Under the pieces are notes generated by a model that saw only the letters and a list, made by a program, of their open reading frames with translations, made no database searches and was not told the origin of the DNA. From assembly GCF_028290105.1 (NCBI RefSeq), contig NZ_JAQGKL010000142.1:1-43736 (forward strand): a DNA stretch of 43,736 bases, written 5' to 3'. The position numbers and the translations under genes were made by a program. Each line of letters begins with the position of its first letter. Position 1 is the first letter of the stretch. This document shows, in pieces, positions 1-9,243 of this stretch. The DNA is from Methylobacterium sp. Lineage in GTDB: Bacteria; Pseudomonadota; Alphaproteobacteria; Rhizobiales; Beijerinckiaceae.

Positions 1-48
1 AAAGTGATGTGAGTATGACGGATCAGCGAACATGCCAGCATGGATCCG

Positions 49-92
49 TTGCAGCCCAGTTGCAGCCCCAGTCTGCTAAGGCTGGGCTGCAA
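49..92. repeat. Inverted repeat beside tRNA-Lys
   Basis: The 11 bases at 49-59 (TTGCAGCCCAG) are exactly complementary to 82-92 (CTGGGCTGCAA), with 22 bases between. The first arm is also partly repeated in direct orientation at 60-69 (TTGCAGCCCC). The element lies just beyond the 3' end of tRNA-Lys, which is transcribed leftwards, so it could be a terminator stem or part of an integrase or attachment region. The sequence to the left is outside the window, so the choice cannot be made here. Confidence 0.5.
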
Positions 93-116
93 ATTCGTTT
101 AAGTTATTGAAATGCT

Positions 117-192
<76 letters not shown>

Positions 193-254
193 ATCGCCTT
201 GCGGCGGTCGCTGCGGCCACCAAGTCCGCCTCGACGAGGGGGCTGATACCAAAG

Positions 255-281
255 GCCCCCGGGGGTGTCCACCCCCGGGGC
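255..281 (-). terminator. Terminator-like hairpin after leuA
   Basis: Positions 255-266 and 271-281 pair over about 11 GC-rich base pairs with one bulged C and a four-base loop. It begins 14 bases past the leuA stop codon on the reverse strand. The T run after it is short (TTT), so it is a weak intrinsic terminator by the classic definition, but its position fits transcript ending between leuA and tRNA-Lys. Confidence 0.6.
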
Positions 282-294
282 GATATTTTCTCGG

Positions 295-1872
<1,578 letters not shown>

Positions 1873-1980
1873 GTGGAAAAATCCTGTCGCGGCGCTGTCC
1901 CGGTCGGGGAACGGCACCTCTGGAGTCGAGGCAGCCCGTGCGGCGTTGCGATGCCGGCGCGGGTCTCGTGAAAGACAATC

Positions 1981-2021
1981 CCCTGAGAGCCCAGGCGCAG
2001 GCGCCCGGACGGCCCTCAGGG
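1981..2021 (-). promoter_or_regulatory. Candidate leucine attenuator hairpin
   Basis: On the reverse strand the arms CCCTGAG (2021-2015) and CTCAGGG (1987-1981) close a long GC-rich stem with inner pairing of GGGCGC with GCGCC. The 5' arm overlaps the stop codon of the leader peptide, and the 3' side is followed by GGATTGTCTTTC, a broken T-rich stretch. A ribosome stalled on the leucine codons just upstream would change whether this stem forms. I infer attenuation from the layout; no alternative antiterminator pairing was computed. Confidence 0.5.
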
Positions 2022-2066
2022 GCGGGTAAGGAGAAGCAGGGCGGCAAGAGACGCGCGCGACCGCAC
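2016..2066 (-). CDS. Leucine leader peptide (leuA attenuation)
   Basis: A 16-codon reading frame upstream of leuA encodes MRSRASLAALLLLTRP. Five of 16 residues are leucine and four are consecutive (CTG CTT CTC CTT), directly before the attenuator hairpin. That is the typical form of a leader peptide whose translation senses charged tRNA-Leu. The GTG start at 2066 has no obvious Shine-Dalgarno sequence. A TTG at 2117 in the same frame would give a 33-residue version and has GGGAG nine bases upstream, so that longer form may be the real one. Confidence 0.5.
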   Translation of the reverse strand: MRSRASLAALLLLTRP

Positions 2067-2182
2067 GACCGCGAATGCGGCGGCGGTAATGCGGCGCGTG
2101 GAGCCGGCGCTGGCCAAGGCTCGTCTCTCCCGAGGGGCAACGGCACGTCTAAGGGGCGCGCGAAGCCATTGCGAAGGCGAGT

Positions 2183-2211
2183 TCCGTAGACCTTGAACGC
2201 CGGCTTGACAA
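2183..2211 (-). promoter_or_regulatory. Possible leuA promoter
   Basis: On the reverse strand TTGTCA (2211-2206) is followed after 17 bases by TACGGA (2188-2183). Start of transcription would be near 2176, which places both possible leader-peptide starts inside the transcript. The -10 match is only partial, so this is a weak call based mainly on position. Confidence 0.3.
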
Positions 2212-2646
2212 GCTTCGGCGCAGGCTCGGACGCATGCATCCTTGCTGGAGACACCGACTGCGCAATCCTAGGCTGTCGAGCGTGGTTCCCGGGCACGGAG
2301 GCAGGCCCGCGATCGGCCGGAGCGACCCGAGATCGGCCTGGATACCTTTCGAGAACGGCAAGCAATTTCGTGGGCCCGGCGGCACCGCTTTCGTCGGCAA
2401 TCGTACAAAGCGTCTGGTCTTAAGATACGCGACAGAGGATCTCCTGCTGCATTAGGTAGCAACCGCAGCCTGATCTGGCAGGCCGGCGATACTTTCTCGC
2501 AGGGAATTTCCGAAACCACGGATCGTCGCACAGAGACGCGGCGAAAAACCCTGGCTAAGCGCAAAACTCCGGTGTCGAGTCACGAAGTCTTAGCGTTTCA
2601 CCGAGACTTTGGCCGGCAACGCATACGTGTGGGCAGGTCGGAACCG
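2212..2646. other. Intergenic stretch without a clear gene
   Basis: About 430 bases lie between the leuA promoter region and the first Tad gene. Short open frames occur on both strands, but none has a convincing start, a Shine-Dalgarno sequence or a recognisable product. An alternative GTG at 2572 for the Tad gene falls here. I see no repeat, tRNA or strong hairpin. Confidence 0.5.
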
Positions 2647-3741
2647 GTGACGACATTCAACGACGACGATTCCGGCTCGATCGCCGTCATCTTTGCCCTC
2701 GCGCTGCCGGTGCTCCTCGCTGCGGTGAGCGGGGCAGTCGAGATGACGCGGGCCACCGCCTACAAGCAACGACTGACCAGCGCCACGGAACTCGCCTGCA
2801 ATCAGGCGGCAATCTATGTCAGGACGCAGCGAAAGACCGATCTGACGAAGAATTATACACCCGACATCCAGACGATTATGACCGCCAACCTGAAGGAGAA
2901 GGCAATCACCGATGTGGTCTCCAAAACGCCGACGATCTCGCTGACGAACGTTCACGTGGAGAACGCCGGAACCTTCAAATCCGTGCTGAGCGGGTTCCTG
3001 CCGCAGCCGAACCTGGATTTCTCCGTCTCACGTGATTGCCCACTGATCCCGGTCTCGGACGGGACCGGGACAGGCGAATCCAAGCTGCTCTTTTCCGAGT
3101 CGTTCGAGGTCAACCACTCGGTCGCGCCGAACGCGTGGGATGTTCTGAAGAACTGGAACGGGTGGACCACGACCAATGCCGGCGTGGAGATCAACGGACA
3201 GCGTGCACTCGCGGGCAACGCCGTGAAGAACGGCGATTTCTTTGCCGAACTCGACAGCGATTGCAGCACCTCCGCCAATCGTAACACCGCGAACTGTCAG
3301 GCCAACTCCGCCATGACGCGGACGATGGCGCTGGACGCAGGGGATCACGAGATCCGATACTGGTACGTGGCCCGGCAGGGTTACATCGATACGAGCGGAT
3401 ATGGCACGCAGCCGATCTGCTCGGACCTGACCAAGCCCAAGGGCACGGCCCGGGACAATTTCGCTGCGCGCGCGCTCAAGGAATCTACCGTCCGCGAGGC
3501 GACGGACGACGGCCAGACCTTCCGGATCGAGGTCTATGTCGATGGACAGTCGGACGCGAACTTCACGCAGTCCAATCTTCTCGATGCCTGCATCTGGGCC
3601 AATGCCTGGATCGAGCGGAAGATCAACTTCACGGTGACGCGGCAGGGGACCTACCGGGTCAGCTGGAGGGCGGCTGGACGACAGGATACCTATGGAGGTC
3701 TGATCGACTATCTCCGGATCTGTCGCGGCACCTGCCCATGA
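2647..3741 (+). CDS. TadG/TadE-type pilus assembly protein
   Basis: The N-terminus has the pattern of TadE/TadG pseudopilin-like proteins: a short charged leader, then GSIAVIFALALPVLLAAVSG as one membrane segment, then a large extracytoplasmic part. In the Flp/Tad system such proteins act at the pilus assembly machinery in the envelope. The product is 364 residues with the GTG start at 2647, chosen because GGA lies 5-7 bases upstream and the membrane segment then begins near residue 10; in-frame GTGs at 2572 and 2629 are alternatives. The region after about residue 130 is not one I recognise and lacks an obvious VWA motif. The stop overlaps the next gene (ATGA), so the three Tad-like genes are probably one operon. 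Confidence 0.7.
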   Translation: MTTFNDDDSGSIAVIFALALPVLLAAVSGAVEMTRATAYKQRLTSATELACNQAAIYVRTQRKTDLTKNYTPDIQTIMTANLKEKAITDVVSKTPTISLTNVHVENAGTFKSVLSGFLPQPNLDFSVSRDCPLIPVSDGTGTGESKLLFSESFEVNHSVAPNAWDVLKNWNGWTTTNAGVEINGQRALAGNAVKNGDFFAELDSDCSTSANRNTANCQANSAMTRTMALDAGDHEIRYWYVARQGYIDTSGYGTQPICSDLTKPKGTARDNFAARALKESTVREATDDGQTFRIEVYVDGQSDANFTQSNLLDACIWANAWIERKINFTVTRQGTYRVSWRAAGRQDTYGGLIDYLRICRGTCP

Positions 3742-4229
3742 GGTCGAGGCTCCGCGCGCGGGCTGCCTCGACCCGGGCGGACCGGCGTTCCGGCTCGATC
3801 CTGCGCCAGACCGGCGGCGCGACCTCAGTCGAGTTCAGCCTGCTCTGCCTGCCGTTCATCCTGATCCTGCTCTCGATCCTGCAATATTTCAGCTTTCACG
3901 TGATGCGCAGCACCCTGAGCGATGCCCTCTACCAATCCGCGGCCAGTCCCGAGACGGCGCTGCTGCTCGGGCAGAAGGAGGCCTACAAGAACATCCTCTG
4001 CGCCCAGACCATCTTCTCCCAGACATGCCTCGACACCCTCAAGCTGGAGATGCAGCCCTTGGCGAACGTGCCCACGAGCGCGACCCCCATCACCGGGACG
4101 ATCTTCGATCCCGGCTCCACAAACGACGTGCTTCTGCTGCGCTCCTCGTCCAGCGTCATCAACATCCTGCCGATGTTCCCGACCCTCACGGTGAAGGCCT
4201 CGGTGGTCTTCAGGCGCCCGACACCATGA
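3738..4229 (+). CDS. TadE-like pilus assembly protein
   Basis: A 163-residue protein with a basic N-terminus, the TadE-type motif GGATSVEFSLLCLPF (Glu32 marks the position typical for these pseudopilins) and one membrane segment at about residues 33-55, followed by a small outer domain with two cysteines (ILCAQ, TCLDT). It starts on the ATG that overlaps the previous stop by four bases and ends overlapping the next gene in the same way, so translation is likely coupled. It probably works as a minor pseudopilin partner of the two flanking proteins. No Tad ATPase, secretin or prepilin peptidase is in the window. Confidence 0.78.
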   Translation: MRSRLRARAASTRADRRSGSILRQTGGATSVEFSLLCLPFILILLSILQYFSFHVMRSTLSDALYQSAASPETALLLGQKEAYKNILCAQTIFSQTCLDTLKLEMQPLANVPTSATPITGTIFDPGSTNDVLLLRSSSSVINILPMFPTLTVKASVVFRRPTP

Positions 4230-4816
4230 AGTGGCGGCCTCGCATCACGACCCTTGGCCTCCTCCCTCGCTTCCGGGCCGCGCGCGACGGCGCGATCGCG
4301 GTGGAGTTCGCCCTCATCAGCACGGTGCTGTTGACCCTCTTCGCCGTCACCCTCGACCTCAGCTTCATGTTCTACGCCAAGCGTGACGCGGAGCGCGCCT
4401 CGACCTTCCTGACGCATACGCTGACGTCCTGTCCGGCCAACACGACGACGAACACCGCGCTGGCGTGGCGGGGCACCGATTGCGTGACCGCGACCATGAA
4501 CCTGCTCAAGGACCGGATGCCCAACGTCCTCGTGAACTTTCCCGACGTGACCTTCGGGATGGCATCGATTCAGCGCGTCAGCGGCGCGATCCGGATGTGT
4601 CCCGGCAACATGACCTATCTCGAAGGCGACATGCAGACGTCGGCCCTGTCCGTTCTCAAGGACAACGACGCGGGCGCCCTCGCCTACCTGACGATCACCT
4701 ACAAGCCGTTTCTTCCGCAACTCGTCTACACCTACATGTCGAGTTCCAACGCGATCTTCCGGCAATATACGGTCGATGTTCGGGGGAACGGCGACGGCTA
4801 CGCATGCGCAACCTGA
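4226..4816 (+). CDS. TadE/TadG-like pilus assembly protein
   Basis: The third protein of the set, 196 residues. The segment DGAIAVEFALISTVLLTLF (Glu27) gives the TadE-like motif and single membrane span; the outer part contains four cysteines (SCPAN, DCVTA, MCPGN, YACAT), which could form disulfides in the periplasm. The ATG at 4226 overlaps the upstream stop codon. No gene follows on the same strand for about 240 bases, so this ends the three-gene unit. Having three related pseudopilin-like genes away from a tad locus is common in alphaproteobacteria. Confidence 0.78.
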   Translation: MKWRPRITTLGLLPRFRAARDGAIAVEFALISTVLLTLFAVTLDLSFMFYAKRDAERASTFLTHTLTSCPANTTTNTALAWRGTDCVTATMNLLKDRMPNVLVNFPDVTFGMASIQRVSGAIRMCPGNMTYLEGDMQTSALSVLKDNDAGALAYLTITYKPFLPQLVYTYMSSSNAIFRQYTVDVRGNGDGYACAT

Positions 4817-5057
4817 CATCGTGCCGCGACACTCATTCGCGCCGCGAGCGCCTGAACGAAGGATCTCATGCCGCCATTGCCATGCCCGGCAGCGCGAAAG
4901 CTTGGGGAAGTTCCGCCCGCACGCATTGCCGTTCCGGAATCGCCGCCTAGCTTGGCGAGTGGGCCGCACACGGCCCGGCGGCCAGAACAATCCGTCCGCC
5001 CACGATAAAAGTTCGCGACAACAACGTCGCAAGAAAAACCAGGAAGGAATCCCCATC

Positions 5058-5543
5058 ATGCAGCGGACGCTTTCGCGCACCCTCGCGCTCCCCGCCCTCG
5101 CGCTTCTGGCCGGAACGGTGCCGGGTTTCGCCCTCGACGTCGCCAAGTCCGTCGACGTCGCGGCGCCCCCGGCCAAGGTCTGGTCGACGATCGGCGATTT
5201 CTGCGGGATCGGCCAATGGCACCCGGCTATCGAGAAGTGCGCCCTGTCCAAGGATGGCGGCAAGACCCTGCGCACCCTCAACCTGAAGGGCGGCGGTACC
5301 ATCGTCGAGTCGCAGACTGCGCGCGACGACAAGGCCATGAGCTACACCTACGCCATCGTCTCCGGGCCGCTGCCGGTGACCGACTACAGCTCCACGATCT
5401 CCGTCGTACCGAAGGGCACAGGCTCCACGGTGAACTGGACCGGCAGCTTCAAGGCCAAGGGCGCGCCGGACCCGGTCGCGGTCGATGCCATCACGGGCAT
5501 CTACGATTCCGGCCTGAAGGCGATCGCCGACAAGGCGAAATGA
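5058..5543 (+). CDS. Secreted SRPBCC (MxaD-like) protein
   Basis: A 161-residue protein with a Sec signal peptide (about residues 1-25, ending GFA) and a START/Bet v1-type SRPBCC fold: the sequence runs KSVDVAAPPAKVWSTIGDF, then IGQWHPAIEKC, as in polyketide cyclase/dehydrase-like proteins. In methylotrophs a periplasmic protein of this type, MxaD, belongs to the methanol oxidation system, but this copy is not beside mxa genes, so its role is open. ATG at 5058 is preceded by AGGAAGGA at 5041-5048. It is a single-gene unit ending in a 9-bp hairpin. Confidence 0.8.
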   Translation: MQRTLSRTLALPALALLAGTVPGFALDVAKSVDVAAPPAKVWSTIGDFCGIGQWHPAIEKCALSKDGGKTLRTLNLKGGGTIVESQTARDDKAMSYTYAIVSGPLPVTDYSSTISVVPKGTGSTVNWTGSFKAKGAPDPVAVDAITGIYDSGLKAIADKAK

Positions 5544-5554
5544 GCCTGCGGCTC

Positions 5555-5578
5555 GAGGGCGGCCCCACTGCCGCCCTC
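5555..5578 (+). terminator. Hairpin after SRPBCC gene
   Basis: GAGGGCGGC (5555-5563) and GCCGCCCTC (5570-5578) form a perfect 9-bp stem with a six-base loop, 11 bases past the SRPBCC stop codon. No T run follows; in GC-rich genomes such stems often still mark transcript ends. Confidence 0.5.
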
Positions 5579-5699
5579 CCCTCGGCCCGACGCGAAAAGC
5601 CGCCATTGGGCTGATTGACCGGCCGTCCGGCACGGGCCAGAACCGGCCTTGATCCAAGCTGTGCCGTAGCCACGGCGCGCTGTGATGTCAGGAGCCCCC

Positions 5700-6026
5700 G
5701 TGTCCCGCGTCAGCCTCGCCGTCGCCACCCTCCTCGCCGCCGTATCGCTCGGTGCCTGCAAGCCGACCGCGTCGGCGCCCACCGCCGCGCCGGCGGTCGC
5801 CACACCGGCCGTCGCCTCCCTTCCGCAAGGCAGCGGCTGCGGTCCGGCCATCGCCCGCACCCAGGCCGTGGTGGACAGCGACGTCGCCACGGGCAACCTG
5901 AACTCACCCGTGGGCGAGCGTTTCAGCGCAGACCTTCGCAATGCGGCGGGCGCCTGCCAGGGTGGACGCGAGCGCGAGGCGCTCGGCCTGCTCGCGGCGG
6001 CGAAGGCACGCTACGGCTACCCGTAG
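5700..6026 (+). CDS. Small lipoprotein, unknown function
   Basis: A 108-residue protein with a lipoprotein signal peptide: hydrophobic core then LGAC, so Cys20 would be lipidated after cleavage by signal peptidase II. It continues with an Ala/Pro-rich linker and a compact domain with two further cysteines (SGCGP, AACQG) and conserved-looking TGNLNSPVGERFSADLRNA. I chose GTG at 5700 because AGGAG lies five bases upstream; an ATG at 5685 in the same frame covers that site. The 3' end overlaps the convergent NUDIX gene by 10 bases. I do not recognise the family. Confidence 0.7.
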   Translation: MSRVSLAVATLLAAVSLGACKPTASAPTAAPAVATPAVASLPQGSGCGPAIARTQAVVDSDVATGNLNSPVGERFSADLRNAAGACQGGREREALGLLAAAKARYGYP

Positions 6027-6751
6027 CGACCGGAAAATTCGTGGGCCAGATAGGCGCGCACGAAGCCAGGCATCCGGGCGGCATCGATGTCGCTCGGTCC
6101 CCGAGCGGCCAGGAAGCCCGCGAGCTCCGGGGCTTTCTCCGCTTGGCGATGCGCTTCCATGCGGGCGAGAAGCGTCGCGCTGTCCTCGGCAAACCGGATG
6201 GGACGCAGAAAGGCCCTCTGGCCGTGTCCGCTGACGAGGACCCAATCCTCCGGCTTGCCGGGCTCCAAGACGATGCTGGGCTCCAAGACGATGCCCGTCT
6301 CCTCGCGCAGTTCTCGCAGCGCGCTGCCGGCGAGATCGACACAATCGCCGTCGCGAAGGTCGTTCCGGTCGGGCGTGCCGCAGGGGAAGTAGGCTTGGCC
6401 GGCATTGGCGGTGTGACAGCCCATGATGCCGAGAAGCGCGGCTCCGTCCGCCGTCCACGGCACCACAGCCGCGAAGGCGTTGGTCACGGTTGAATCGGGC
6501 GAGCCCGCGTCGCGAAAGCCGAGGAAGCGCGAGTAGGCGGTCTCGAACAGGTCGACATCACACGCATCACCTTCGATCCGGCAGGCGCAGGCCAGGAGGA
6601 CCGAGCCGTCGAACATATTCGGCGCGGCGGCACGGCGGCGGTTCCAGTTCTGCGCGATGGCATCCCGGTTGTCTTCGGCCCAGACCCATCGATGCGGAAC
6701 CAGCCGGGCGGTGAGGCGACGAAGGCGTTTCAGCGAGAAGGCGTCAGACAA
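6017..6751 (-). CDS. NUDIX hydrolase
   Basis: A 244-residue protein with a Nudix core segment ALRELREETGI near residue 165, matching the REuxEExGu half of the Nudix box (hydrolysis of nucleoside diphosphate-linked compounds, Mg-dependent). The first half of the box is stretched and lacks the usual spaced Gly and Glu, as seen in GTPDR followed by a loop, so the substrate cannot be guessed. TTG at 6751 is the likely start: AAGGAA is just upstream, and it overlaps the phzF stop by eight bases. An unusual direct repeat encodes IVLEPSIVLEP. It is the last gene of the pdxY-phzF-NUDIX unit and converges on the lipoprotein gene. Confidence 0.75.
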   Translation of the reverse strand: MSDAFSLKRLRRLTARLVPHRWVWAEDNRDAIAQNWNRRRAAAPNMFDGSVLLACACRIEGDACDVDLFETAYSRFLGFRDAGSPDSTVTNAFAAVVPWTADGAALLGIMGCHTANAGQAYFPCGTPDRNDLRDGDCVDLAGSALRELREETGIVLEPSIVLEPGKPEDWVLVSGHGQRAFLRPIRFAEDSATLLARMEAHRQAEKAPELAGFLAARGPSDIDAARMPGFVRAYLAHEFSGRYG

Positions 6752-7640
6752 GCAGGGTTCCTTCGCTGACGAGCACGGCGCTGCCGCTGATCTCCACGGA
6801 GCGCAGGGCGCCCGCCTCGATGCAGAGCTGCACCCCGATGGTGCTGGGGCGGCCCATCGCGACGCCCTGGCGCAGGACGATGTCGTGCTCGCCGTCCCCA
6901 AGGGGCTCGAACTGCATCATCACGCCGGCAAACGCCGCTGCCGCCGAGCCGGTGGCCGGGTCTTCAGAGATACCGAGTTGAGGGGCGAACATCCGGGCCT
7001 GGTAGCGATGACCGACGCCCTCCGGGTCCGGTGCGTAACAATAGAGTGCCACAGGCGGGCCGAGTTCATCGAGGGCGGCCGACATCACGCGGGCACCATC
7101 GAGGACCGCCCGGGTCGCGACCGGCACGAACAGGAAGCTTGGGCCCGCCCCGTGCCTGCTGGGCGCGTGGCGCGCGAAACCGATCTCCGCTGGCTCCAGG
7201 CCGAGGGCAGCGGCCACCAGGGCCGCCGCCGGCCCGTCGCCGAGAAATTCCGGCAGCACCGGCATCTTGAAGCGTCCAGTGCCGCGCCCTTCGCCCGGCT
7301 CGACCACGCAGGCCAGCGTGCCGAGCGTCGCCTCAAGCCCGAAGGCCACGGCGTCGGTCAGGCCCGCCCGCCGGTCGCGCAGCGCCAGGAGCACGGCGGT
7401 GCCGAGGGTGGGATGGCCGGCGAAGGGCAACTCGGAGGCCGGTGTAAAGATGCGCAGGCGCGCCCGGTGGCGCGGCACCTCCGGGGGCAACACGAACACC
7501 GTCTCGGAGAGGTTGAACTCGGCCGCGATCGCCTGCATCGCGGCCGAGTCGAGCCCCTCGGCATCCAGCACCACGGCCAGCGGATTTCCGGTGAGCGCGG
7601 TGTCGGTGAAGACGTCGAGGGTCACGAAGCGGCGCGGCAT
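6744..7640 (-). CDS. PhzF family isomerase/epimerase
   Basis: A 298-residue PhzF-fold protein of usual length (two-lobed, diaminopimelate-epimerase-like). Family hallmarks are the start RFVTLDVFTDTALTGNPLAV, the catalytic glutamate in EFNLSETVF (Glu46), FAGHPTLGTA, and SEDPATGSAAAAFAG in the second lobe. PhzF itself isomerises a phenazine precursor, but most members outside phenazine clusters have unknown substrates; no phenazine genes are here. The gene lies 33 bases after pdxY and overlaps the NUDIX gene, so the three are likely cotranscribed. Confidence 0.88.
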   Translation of the reverse strand: MPRRFVTLDVFTDTALTGNPLAVVLDAEGLDSAAMQAIAAEFNLSETVFVLPPEVPRHRARLRIFTPASELPFAGHPTLGTAVLLALRDRRAGLTDAVAFGLEATLGTLACVVEPGEGRGTGRFKMPVLPEFLGDGPAAALVAAALGLEPAEIGFARHAPSRHGAGPSFLFVPVATRAVLDGARVMSAALDELGPPVALYCYAPDPEGVGHRYQARMFAPQLGISEDPATGSAAAAFAGVMMQFEPLGDGEHDIVLRQGVAMGRPSTIGVQLCIEAGALRSVEISGSAVLVSEGTLLV

Positions 7641-7673
7641 GGGCGGGTTCTCCGGGCGGATGCTCCCCGGAGC

Positions 7674-8522
7674 TTAGACCGTCTCCACCGGGAACGTCTC
7701 GCTCGGCGCCACGAACTCGTCCTGGGCCGCCACGGTGAGGATCTCGCGCGAACCGGCCTCAGCCGTGCGCCGCAGAAGCCCGTAGACGGAGGCACCCGCC
7801 ATGCCGAGCGCCAGGGCGGCCGAGCCGGTGCGGGCGTAATGCACCAGAAAAAGCGCCGCGATGGCATCCCCGGCCCCGTTCACGTCGAGGTGCAGGCGTG
7901 GCGTGCGCAGGCGCCAGAACCGGCCGCCCTCACCGGCCATCAGGTCGATGGCCTCGGCGGGGGTGTCGTCGGTGACGAGGGAGGTGACGAGGACGACACG
8001 CGGCCCGAGCGCCTGGACCGCGGCCACCGCGTGCTTGGCCTGCGCCAAGGTACCGGTGGGCAGCCCCGAGAGGTAATTCAGCTCGAACTGGTTCGGCGTC
8101 ACGATATCGGCGGCGGGCACCGCTTGGTCGCGCATGAATTCGGGAATGCCGGGGCGCACGTAGATGCCTCGGTCCGTGTCGCCCATCACGGGATCGCAGG
8201 CATAGAGCGCTTTGGGGTTGGCCGCGCGCACGGAGGCCACCGCCGCCACGATGGCGGTGCCGATATCGGCCGAGCCCATGTAGCCCGAGAGCACGCCATC
8301 GCAAGCGCCGAGCACGCCGCGCTCCTTGATGCCGGCAACGAGATCCTCAATCGCAGGGCCGTCGAAGACCCGCCCGCGCCAGGCGCCGTAGCCGGTGTGG
8401 TTGGAGAACTGCACCGTGTGGATCGCCCAGACCTCGACGCCGAGGCGCTGCATCGGAAACACCGCCGAGGCGTTGCCCACGTGGCCGAAGGCGACGTGCG
8501 ACTGAATCGAGAGGATGTTCAA
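7674..8522 (-). CDS. pdxY: Pyridoxal kinase PdxY
   Basis: Vitamin B6 salvage in the cytosol: ATP-dependent phosphorylation of pyridoxal. The 282-residue protein opens with ILSIQSHVAFGHVGNASA, as PdxY does, and has the ribokinase-superfamily features DPVMGD, TPNQFEL and the NGAGDAIAALF anion hole with the catalytic aspartate. The start ATG at 8522 has no competing start. It leads a reverse-strand unit with phzF and the NUDIX gene, suggesting small-molecule salvage or clean-up. Confidence 0.93.
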   Translation of the reverse strand: MNILSIQSHVAFGHVGNASAVFPMQRLGVEVWAIHTVQFSNHTGYGAWRGRVFDGPAIEDLVAGIKERGVLGACDGVLSGYMGSADIGTAIVAAVASVRAANPKALYACDPVMGDTDRGIYVRPGIPEFMRDQAVPAADIVTPNQFELNYLSGLPTGTLAQAKHAVAAVQALGPRVVLVTSLVTDDTPAEAIDLMAGEGGRFWRLRTPRLHLDVNGAGDAIAALFLVHYARTGSAALALGMAGASVYGLLRRTAEAGSREILTVAAQDEFVAPSETFPVETV

Positions 8523-8619
8523 GCCGGTCTCTCCGGTAGGCCCACGGCGACGGATCGGTCAGGCCAAGCCCTTACTCCAGTTTTTCCTGCCCTCGCACCC
8601 CTCACCGCGATCCAGGCCG

Positions 8620-8674
8620 CTTGCCCTGGCGCAGAGCTCTTGCCCTGGCGCAGAGCCCTTGCCCTGGCACAGAG
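8620..8674. repeat. Three tandem 19-bp repeats
   Basis: CTTGCCCTGGCGCAGAG occurs at 8620-8636 and 8639-8655, and with one change (CTTGCCCTGGCACAGAG) at 8658-8674, giving an exact 19-base period. The array lies in the divergent gap between pdxY and the DedA gene, 40 bases before the DedA start. It has no spacers and is not a CRISPR array. It could be a multi-site operator or a simple duplication. Confidence 0.85.
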
Positions 8675-8715
8675 CTTAAGCCACAGCGATACGCCCGCGA
8701 CGACAAGCGAGATCC

Positions 8716-9237
8716 ATGGACTTCGATTCCCTGCGCTCCAGCACCCTCGCCTTCGTGGAGGCGAACCAGGCCTGGACACCGCTCATCGTCGGCGTTCTCG
8801 CCTTCTGCGAATCCCTCGCGTTCCTCTCGCTGCTGGTGCCCGCCACCGTCCTGCTGCTGGGCATCGGTGCCCTGATGGGGACGGTCGGCATCCCGTTCTG
8901 GCCGGTGATGCTCGCCGGGGCGCTCGGGGCGGCGCTCGGCGACTGGGTCTCTTACGAATTCGGGCACCACTACAAGGAGGGCGCCAAGCAGATGTGGCCC
9001 ATGCGGCGCTACCCCGCGATCGTCGAACGCGCGGAGGCGTTCTGCCGGAAATGGGGCGCCGGCGGCATCGTGATCGGCCGTTTCATCGGCCCGGCCCGCG
9101 CCGTCGTCCCGCTGGTCGCCGGTGTGTTCGGGGTCAAGCGGTTGCCGTTCCAGATCGCGAACGTGACTTCGGCCCTCGCCTGGGCCTTTCTGATGTTGGC
9201 ACCGGGCGCCGGGCTGCTCGCCTATTTCAAGGGCTGA
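8716..9237 (+). CDS. DedA family membrane protein
   Basis: A 173-residue inner-membrane protein of the DedA/VTT superfamily, whose members act as flippases for polyprenyl phosphate or phospholipids. Seen here: the family start with hydrophobic FCESLAFLSLLVPATVLL, then GDWVSYEFGHHY, and the diagnostic GRFIGPARAVVPLVAG. It is shorter than many DedA proteins (about 200 residues) but contains the full core. The next gene begins seven bases after the stop, so the two are probably coupled. Confidence 0.88.
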   Translation: MDFDSLRSSTLAFVEANQAWTPLIVGVLAFCESLAFLSLLVPATVLLLGIGALMGTVGIPFWPVMLAGALGAALGDWVSYEFGHHYKEGAKQMWPMRRYPAIVERAEAFCRKWGAGGIVIGRFIGPARAVVPLVAGVFGVKRLPFQIANVTSALAWAFLMLAPGAGLLAYFKG

Positions 9238-9243
9238 GGCGCG

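Noticed and set aside
1873-1917. GTG start of leuA at 1917
   Set aside because: The ATG at 1872 has a better ribosome site and the extra residues are not typical of LeuA.
2572-2646. GTG start at 2572 for the first Tad gene
   Set aside because: It would add 25 residues before the short leader normally found ahead of the membrane segment; kept as an alternative only.
8620-8674. CRISPR-like short repeats
   Set aside because: Units are contiguous 19-mers with two-base joins, no spacers and no cas genes.
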